NCBI GenBank assembly: GCA_902805995.1
Contig: CADCUU010000484.1
Coordinates: 1 to 10,500, forward strand
Origin: an uncultured Rubellimicrobium sp.
Lineage (GTDB): Bacteria > Pseudomonadota > Alphaproteobacteria > Rhodobacterales > Rhodobacteraceae
Direction of reading: 5' to 3'
DNA length: 10,500 nt
Numbering within the stretch: the first letter of the stretch is position 1; each line of letters begins with the position of its first letter. Shown here in pieces: positions 6,872 through 10,500 of the stretch. The notes under the pieces are model-generated. The model was not told where the DNA came from. It saw only the letters and a program-made list of their open reading frames with translations, and did no database searches. The position numbers and the translations under genes are program-made.

Positions 6872-7336
6872 TCAGGCCCGGCGCAGCCCGGTCTCTTCCA
6901 GAAGGCCGCGGTCGCGGGCCTCGTAGTAGTAGCCGCGGCGGTACCAGGAATAGGCTTCCTCCTGGTCTCCGTTGGCGACGATGTAAGCTCCACGCAGATA
7001 GGCCCCGGCATAGCGAAGGTTGGTGTCCGGATCGAGGAGGCCCGAAGGCGGCCCGTCGTAGCCCATGCTCCGCGCCGTGTCGGGGCTGATCTGCATGAGG
7101 CCGTAATAGGACCCGTTCCGGGCGGCAGAGTTGTAGCCGCTCTCCACCTGCACGACGTGGTGCAGAAGCTCCGGCGGAATCCTCAGCGCGCGGGCGTGGC
7201 GGGCGATCAGGGCCTGCATCTGGGGCGTGTTGCCGGCGAACTGCGCGGAGGCCCGGGACGGCCGCCTCCCAATGCCGCAGCCCGCCAGCGGAAGGAACGC
7301 AAAGGCGAGGAGGGCACGGCGCGAGAGTTCGGGCAT
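6872..7336 (-). CDS. Lytic transglycosylase domain lipoprotein (SLT family)
   Basis: The 154-aa product is a small SLT-type lytic transglycosylase, which cleaves the MurNAc-GlcNAc bond of peptidoglycan to leave a 1,6-anhydro end. The N-terminus reads SRRALLAFAFLPLAGC: a lipoprotein signal with lipobox LAGC and lipidated C20, and a twin arginine at 6-7 that could indicate Tat export. The catalytic domain has E65 in VVQVESGYNSAA, the substrate-groove motif YYGLMQI (77-83) and NLRYAGAYL (106-114), all expected for the family. The domain is nearly the whole mature protein. Start ATG 7336 has GGAG (complement of 7343-7346) upstream. It follows the TfoX-domain gene by 60 bases on the same strand, so the two may be co-transcribed. 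Confidence 0.9.
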   Translation of the reverse strand: MPELSRRALLAFAFLPLAGCGIGRRPSRASAQFAGNTPQMQALIARHARALRIPPELLHHVVQVESGYNSAARNGSYYGLMQISPDTARSMGYDGPPSGLLDPDTNLRYAGAYLRGAYIVANGDQEEAYSWYRRGYYYEARDRGLLEETGLRRA

Positions 7337-7396
7337 TCTGGGCTCCGGAAGGGATGACGCGGCTGTCGTAGAGGAACGGGTCGCGCGGCGGAAGGG

Positions 7397-7723
7397 TCAG
7401 CGCCGACGGCCCACGCCGAGCGCGTCAAGCTCGGCCTCCAGCCGCGACAGGCCGGTGTCGTGGTGGCGGGCCTTCAGCGCGTCGAACCGCTCCCTCAGCG
7501 CAGCCTTCTCGGCCCCCTTGCAGTCGTTCCAAGGGCGATCCTGAAGCGCCATGTGGAGGACGTAGTAGCCGATGAAGTGGGGCCGCTCGCCCGCTTCCAG
7601 CAGCTTCGCATAAGCCGCGTCCGCGCCAAGGGCGACGATCTCCTCGGCGGTGCGGAGGCCGGCCCTGCGAAAGGCCGCCTCGGACGCCGGCCCCAAATTG
7701 CGGAGAGTGGAGATCGCAGCCAT
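7397..7723 (-). CDS. TfoX/Sxy C-terminal domain protein
   Basis: The 108-aa protein matches the C-terminal domain of TfoX/Sxy, a helical domain with helix-hairpin-helix character. Visible hallmarks are LRNLGPASEAAFRRAGLRTA (7-26), EEIVALGADAAYAKLLEAG (27-45) and the Trp-containing WNDCKGAEKAALRERF (65-80). In gammaproteobacteria full-length TfoX activates competence genes; many other bacteria carry only this domain as a stand-alone protein whose function is not established. The C-terminal tail is charged. The start is ATG 7723; no good ribosome binding site is visible before it, so the exact start is less sure than the family. The lytic transglycosylase gene lies 60 bases downstream. Confidence 0.85.
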   Translation of the reverse strand: MAAISTLRNLGPASEAAFRRAGLRTAEEIVALGADAAYAKLLEAGERPHFIGYYVLHMALQDRPWNDCKGAEKAALRERFDALKARHHDTGLSRLEAELDALGVGRRR

Positions 7724-7740
7724 GCCATGACGCTAGCAAG

Positions 7741-7806
7741 GAGTGAAAAGGGCGGCCAGGGGGCGCTGGCTTTCAGGGAGGACGACGCAAGCGTCCCCCG
7801 GCCGCC
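7741..7806 (-). terminator. Intrinsic terminator of the small minus-strand gene
   Basis: GGCGGCC (7751-7757) pairs with GGCCGCC (7800-7806), GGGGG (7759-7763) with CCCCC (7795-7799), and CGCT (7764-7767) with AGCG (7790-7793), leaving one bulged base per arm and a 22-base loop. Read on the minus strand, the stem is followed by CTTTTC. It lies 58 bases after the stop of the 56-codon gene and just upstream of the TfoX-domain gene, so it could separate the two transcripts. It could also act as a leader structure for the latter. Confidence 0.55.
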
Positions 7807-7864
7807 TAGTGGTCCCGGACCAACCCGAGGGAGAACGGGCCATGCGTGCGTCCGGGACGGGACC

Positions 7865-8035
7865 TCAGATGCTGGCGAAGTCGCGGAACACGATCGCAGC
7901 ACCCCCGCCCGAGCCGAACGCGGCCTGGACACGGGGGAATTTCGGTTGGGATGCTTCCATCTGCGTCCGACGCTCCTCTGGGGCAGCGCCTTGCTGTTCC
8001 ACGCGCTCGGAAGCGCCGGATTGCTGGTTCGACAT
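7865..8035 (-). CDS. Small protein of 56 aa, unknown function
   Basis: A frame from ATG 8035 to TGA 7865-7867 encodes 56 residues. The start follows GAAGGA with an 8-base spacing on the minus strand, and a hairpin with a T-rich tail lies 58 bases past the stop; together these support a real single-gene transcript. The N-terminal half is polar and charged (MSNQQSGASERVEQQGAAPE, then ERRTQMEASQ). The C-terminal part is different: PKFPRVQAAFGSGGGAAIVF followed by RDFASI, a glycine run and a hydrophobic end. I do not recognise the family. The charged leader, glycine-rich joint and hydrophobic tail resemble a small regulatory or secreted-peptide precursor, but no modification or export gene is nearby. 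The frame stays open further upstream only because of high GC. Confidence 0.55.
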   Translation of the reverse strand: MSNQQSGASERVEQQGAAPEERRTQMEASQPKFPRVQAAFGSGGGAAIVFRDFASI

Positions 8036-8263
8036 GGATATGGTCCTTCGCTCAACGACGCGGCCACGGAATGCCGCAAACAATGCCTCAATACAGCGGC
8101 CTCTCTTTTGGGCCTTGGAAACAGACTGCCACGAATCATGGGGGAGTCGCACAGCCACTTTCGCGTGATGCGGCGATGCCGTGACCCCAGCGCCACAGGG
8201 CCGCAACGGTTGCATCACGGCGGCAAGCCTGCGACACAGGTCCGTGATTTGGGGGGCAGGACC
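8036..8263. promoter_or_regulatory. Divergent intergenic region with inverted repeats upstream of the SDR operon
   Basis: These 228 bases lie between the divergent 56-codon gene and the SDR operon and should contain both promoters. CGTGATGC (8164-8171) and GCATCACG (8212-8219) are perfect 8-bp inverted repeats with a 40-base spacer. Between them sit CGGC-GAT-GCCG (8171-8181) and the odd-centred palindrome GCAACGGTTGC (8203-8213), whose shape is like a LacI- or GntR-type operator. CACAGG occurs twice (8193-8198, 8235-8240). No strong sigma-70 promoter stands out. Operator function is inferred from symmetry and position. Confidence 0.35.
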
Positions 8264-9025
8264 TTGGGACGGCTTTCGGGCAAACTCGCGCTTGTCACTG
8301 CGGCGGGACAGGGGATCGGCCGCGCCTCGGCACTGGCCATGGCGCGTGAGGGGGCGACGGTGATCGCCACCGACGTGAACGAGGCCGCGCTGCAAAGCCT
8401 AGCTGAAGAATCCACGTCCTCCGGGCTGGCGGGAACGATCCGGACCCGTCGCCTCGACGTGCTCGACCCATCCGACATCGCGACGACGCTGGAAGAGGTC
8501 GGCCCCGTGGACGTGCTCTTCAACTGCGCGGGCTTCGTGCACCATGGCACGATCCTCGACTGCGACGAGGACGCGTGGAACTTTTCCGTCGGGCTGAACA
8601 TGACGGCGATGTACCGGATGTGCCGCGCCGTGATCCCGGGCATGATCGCCAAGGGCGGCGGGTCCATCATCAACATGGCCTCGGTCGCCTCTGCGGTGAT
8701 CGCCGCGCCCAACCGCTTCGTCTACGGCGCGACCAAGGCGGGCGTCGTGGGCCTCACCAAGGCCATCGCCTGCGACTTCATCGGGCAGGGCATCCGCGCC
8801 AACGCGATCTGCCCAGGCACCGTGGAGACGCCGTCGCTGGACGACCGCATGAAGCGGTCCGACGACTATGAGGAGGCGCGCCGCGCCTTCGTCTCGCGCC
8901 AGCCGATGAACCGCCTCGGCCGGCCGGAGGAGATTGCCCATCTCGTGGTCTACCTCGCTTCCGACGAGTCGAGCTACACCACCGGGACCGAGCAGATCAT
9001 CGACGGCGGCTGGACCAACATCTGA
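8264..9025 (+). CDS. SDR dehydrogenase, DHRS6/LRA4-like (2-keto-3-deoxy-sugar-acid 4-dehydrogenase candidate)
   Basis: The 253-aa protein is a classical short-chain dehydrogenase. It shows the nucleotide-binding TAAGQGIG (12-19), D37 at the end of the second strand (favouring NAD over NADP), NCAG (87-90), the active-site set N112, S140, Y154, K158 (YGATK), and ICPGTVETPS (182-191). It closely follows the pattern of mammalian DHRS6/BDH2 (GFVHHGTxLDC and SDESxYxTG blocks), whose bacterial relatives oxidise 2-keto-3-deoxy-L-rhamnonate or -fuconate at C4. I set the start at TTG 8264 because homologues begin MGRLxGK and total length then fits. GGGGGG (8251-8256) sits 7 bases upstream. An alternative TTG lies at 8249. 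The following hydrolase and lactonase genes support a 6-deoxyhexose catabolic role. Confidence 0.85.
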   Translation: MGRLSGKLALVTAAGQGIGRASALAMAREGATVIATDVNEAALQSLAEESTSSGLAGTIRTRRLDVLDPSDIATTLEEVGPVDVLFNCAGFVHHGTILDCDEDAWNFSVGLNMTAMYRMCRAVIPGMIAKGGGSIINMASVASAVIAAPNRFVYGATKAGVVGLTKAIACDFIGQGIRANAICPGTVETPSLDDRMKRSDDYEEARRAFVSRQPMNRLGRPEEIAHLVVYLASDESSYTTGTEQIIDGGWTNI

Positions 9026-9077
9026 CGCGAACCGGCCCGGGCCCGAGCCCGCAGCCGCCGCAGCGAGGGAGAGAGAC

Positions 9078-9923
9078 ATGAAACTGTTGCGCCACGGCGA
9101 ACGCGGCCAGGAAAAGCCCGGCCTCCTGCATGACGACGGCACGATCCGCGACCTGTCGGGCGTGGTGCCCGACATCGCCGGGGCAGTGCTCTCGGACGAA
9201 GGACTGGCCGCGATCCGCGCCGCCGATCCCTCGACCCTTCCGGTGGTGGACGCGGCCACGCGGCTCGGCCCCTGCGTGGGAGGCACGGGCAAGTTCATCT
9301 GCATCGGGCTCAACTACGCCGACCACGCCGCCGAATCCGGCATGAAGGTCCCGCCGGAGCCCGTGATCTTCATGAAGGCCACCTCGGCCATCTGCGGCCC
9401 GAACGACCCTATCATCGTGCCCCGAGGCAGCGAGAAGACCGATTGGGAGGTCGAGCTGGCCGTCATCATCGGCACCCACGCCAAGTACGTCTCCGAAGCC
9501 GACGCCATGAACCACGTCGCGGGCTTCGCCGTCGCCAACGATGTGTCCGAGCGCGCCTTCCAGACCGAGCGCTCCGGCCAGTGGACCAAGGGCAAGAGCT
9601 GCGACAACTTCGGCCAGCTCGGCCCCTGGCTCGTCACGCGGGACGAGGTCGCGGACCCGCAGGATCTCGACATGTACTGCCGCGTCAACGGCGAGACGAA
9701 GCAGGACGGCTCCTCGCGCACCATGGTCTACGGGGTCGCGCATCTGGTGAGCTATCTCAGCCAGTTCATGTCTCTGCATCCGGGCGACGTGATCTCCACC
9801 GGCACGCCCCCCGGCGTCGGCATGGGGCAGAAGCCGCCGCAGTTCCTGCGCGCGGGCGACGTGGTGGAGCTCGGCATCAAGGGCCTGGGCGACCAGCGTC
9901 AGGACGTCATCGCGGACGAGTAG
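9078..9923 (+). CDS. FAH-family hydrolase (2,4-diketo-3-deoxy-L-rhamnonate/fuconate hydrolase candidate)
   Basis: The 281-aa protein belongs to the fumarylacetoacetate hydrolase family, which uses a divalent metal to cleave C-C bonds in diketo acids. The domain begins at GKFICIGLNYADHAAESGM (71-89), with EPVIFMKATSAICGPND (94-110), metal ligands E124 and E126 in DWEVELAVIIG and D155 in ANDVSERAFQ, then QWTKGKSCDNFGQLGPW (168-184) and ISTGTPPGVGMGQKPP (239-254). The N-terminal 60 residues form the small lead domain. This pattern is that of the LRA6 group, which splits 2,4-diketo-3-deoxy-L-rhamnonate to pyruvate and L-lactate; such proteins are often mislabelled ureidoglycolate lyase. Start ATG 9078 follows a purine-rich GAGGGAGAGAG (9065-9075). 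It lies 52 bases after the SDR gene and 4 bases before the amidohydrolase. Confidence 0.9.
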   Translation: MKLLRHGERGQEKPGLLHDDGTIRDLSGVVPDIAGAVLSDEGLAAIRAADPSTLPVVDAATRLGPCVGGTGKFICIGLNYADHAAESGMKVPPEPVIFMKATSAICGPNDPIIVPRGSEKTDWEVELAVIIGTHAKYVSEADAMNHVAGFAVANDVSERAFQTERSGQWTKGKSCDNFGQLGPWLVTRDEVADPQDLDMYCRVNGETKQDGSSRTMVYGVAHLVSYLSQFMSLHPGDVISTGTPPGVGMGQKPPQFLRAGDVVELGIKGLGDQRQDVIADE

Positions 9924-9927
9924 GCCC

Positions 9928-10500
9928 ATGAAGCTGATCGACACCCACCTCCACCTCATCGACCAAGGCGTCACGGGCCACGCCTGGACGCACCGCGTGC
10001 CCCCCCTCCGGCGCGACTTCCCGCTGGAGGAAGCGCAGGCGCTCTATGCTGGTCGGGTCGCGGGGTCGATCTTCATGGAGGTGGCGGCCCTCGACTGGCA
10101 GGCCGAGTCCCGCTGGATCGCCGGGCTGATCCGCGACGGCAGGCTCCTCGGCCAGATCGCCAACTGCCGGCCCGAGACGGACGACGGCTTCGACGCGTGG
10201 CTGGAGGAAGGCCGCGACCTGGGCATCGTGGGCTTCCGCCGGATTCTACACGAGGACGTGGCCGAAGATGTCTCGCTCCACGCGGGCTTCCGCGCAAACG
10301 TCCGAAAGATGGGGGAGGCGGGGTATCCTTTCGATATCAACGTCCTGGGCCGCACGCTTCATCTGGCGCGCGATCTGGCGCAGGCCTGCCCGGACATGAC
10401 CTTCGTCCTAGACCATTGTGGGACGCCGGACATTGCCGGGGGTGGCTGGGACATCTGGGCCGAAGGCGTGCGGGACGTCGCAGCCTGCCCGAACGTGAAC
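9928..10500 (+). CDS. Amidohydrolase family 2, sugar-lactonase-like (partial, runs off the edge)
   Basis: The first 191 codons are present, with no stop before the window end. The protein opens with MKLIDTHLHLID, the metal-binding DTHLH motif of amidohydrolase TIM barrels (D5, H7, H9). Further family features are GSIFMEVAALDWQAE (46-60), IVGFRRIL (100-107) and FVLDHCGTP (159-167) with the metal or active-site H163. This arrangement is typical of L-fucono-1,5-lactonase and L-rhamnonolactonase-like enzymes of COG3618, which open the aldonolactone formed by the first dehydrogenase. The gene starts 4 bases after the FAH gene, so it is in the same operon. The substrate (fucose, rhamnose or another sugar) cannot be told apart from sequence alone. 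Confidence 0.88.
   Translation, partial: MKLIDTHLHLIDQGVTGHAWTHRVPPLRRDFPLEEAQALYAGRVAGSIFMEVAALDWQAESRWIAGLIRDGRLLGQIANCRPETDDGFDAWLEEGRDLGIVGFRRILHEDVAEDVSLHAGFRANVRKMGEAGYPFDINVLGRTLHLARDLAQACPDMTFVLDHCGTPDIAGGGWDIWAEGVRDVAACPNVN

Noticed and set aside
7460..8263. Long N-terminal extension of the SDR reading frame
   Set aside because: The extra residues are Arg/Gly/Ser-rich, overlap the TfoX-domain and 56-codon genes on the other strand, and do not occur in SDR proteins of about 250 aa.
9034..9043. GGCCCGGGCC palindrome between the SDR and FAH genes
   Set aside because: No T tract and a continuing operon; such GC palindromes are expected by chance at this base composition.

Overview
The window is very GC-rich DNA with the dense, mostly short-gapped gene layout of a free-living bacterium. 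The protein families suggest an alphaproteobacterium, probably Rhodobacteraceae or a close relative: a MASE1 hybrid kinase, a HupE/UreJ permease, an isolated TfoX C-terminal domain, a DHRS6-like sugar-acid dehydrogenase followed by an FAH hydrolase, and a trio of tiny hydrophilic proteins. That placement is inference. No tRNA, rRNA, CRISPR array, transposase or phage gene is visible.

Left part (1-2087, + strand): the last 25 codons of an upstream gene, then an RNase Z-like metallo-beta-lactamase-fold hydrolase and a RarD-type EamA permease. GC hairpins follow both complete genes.

Middle (2088-2909, + strand): a compact unit of three small proteins (72, 61 and 64 aa) that are polar, Gly/Pro/Asn/Gln-rich and probably disordered. 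A GGAAC-N16-GGTT element upstream resembles the alphaproteobacterial general-stress sigma factor (EcfG) promoter, a GC hairpin lies in the leader, and a clear intrinsic terminator closes the unit. This is the least explained part of the window.

Centre (2938-7723, - strand): a hupE/ureJ-like nickel/cobalt permease with a TTG start, a large orphan MASE1-PAS-HisKA-HATPase-REC hybrid histidine kinase, a 482-base stretch with no recognisable gene, a small lytic-transglycosylase lipoprotein, and a TfoX C-terminal-domain protein just upstream of it on the same strand.

Right part (7741-10500): a small minus-strand gene of 56 codons with a good ribosome binding site and a hairpin-plus-T-tract terminator, then a plus-strand catabolic operon. 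The operon holds a DHRS6/LRA4-like SDR (TTG start), an FAH-family diketo-acid hydrolase and a lactonase-type amidohydrolase cut by the window edge. The three enzymes fit a non-phosphorylative L-rhamnose or L-fucose pathway: lactone opening, oxidation of the 2-keto-3-deoxy acid at C4, and cleavage of the 2,4-diketo acid.

I see no clear new defence or mobile system. The best candidates for undescribed biology are the stress-promoter-like small-protein trio and the isolated 56-aa gene at 7865-8035.
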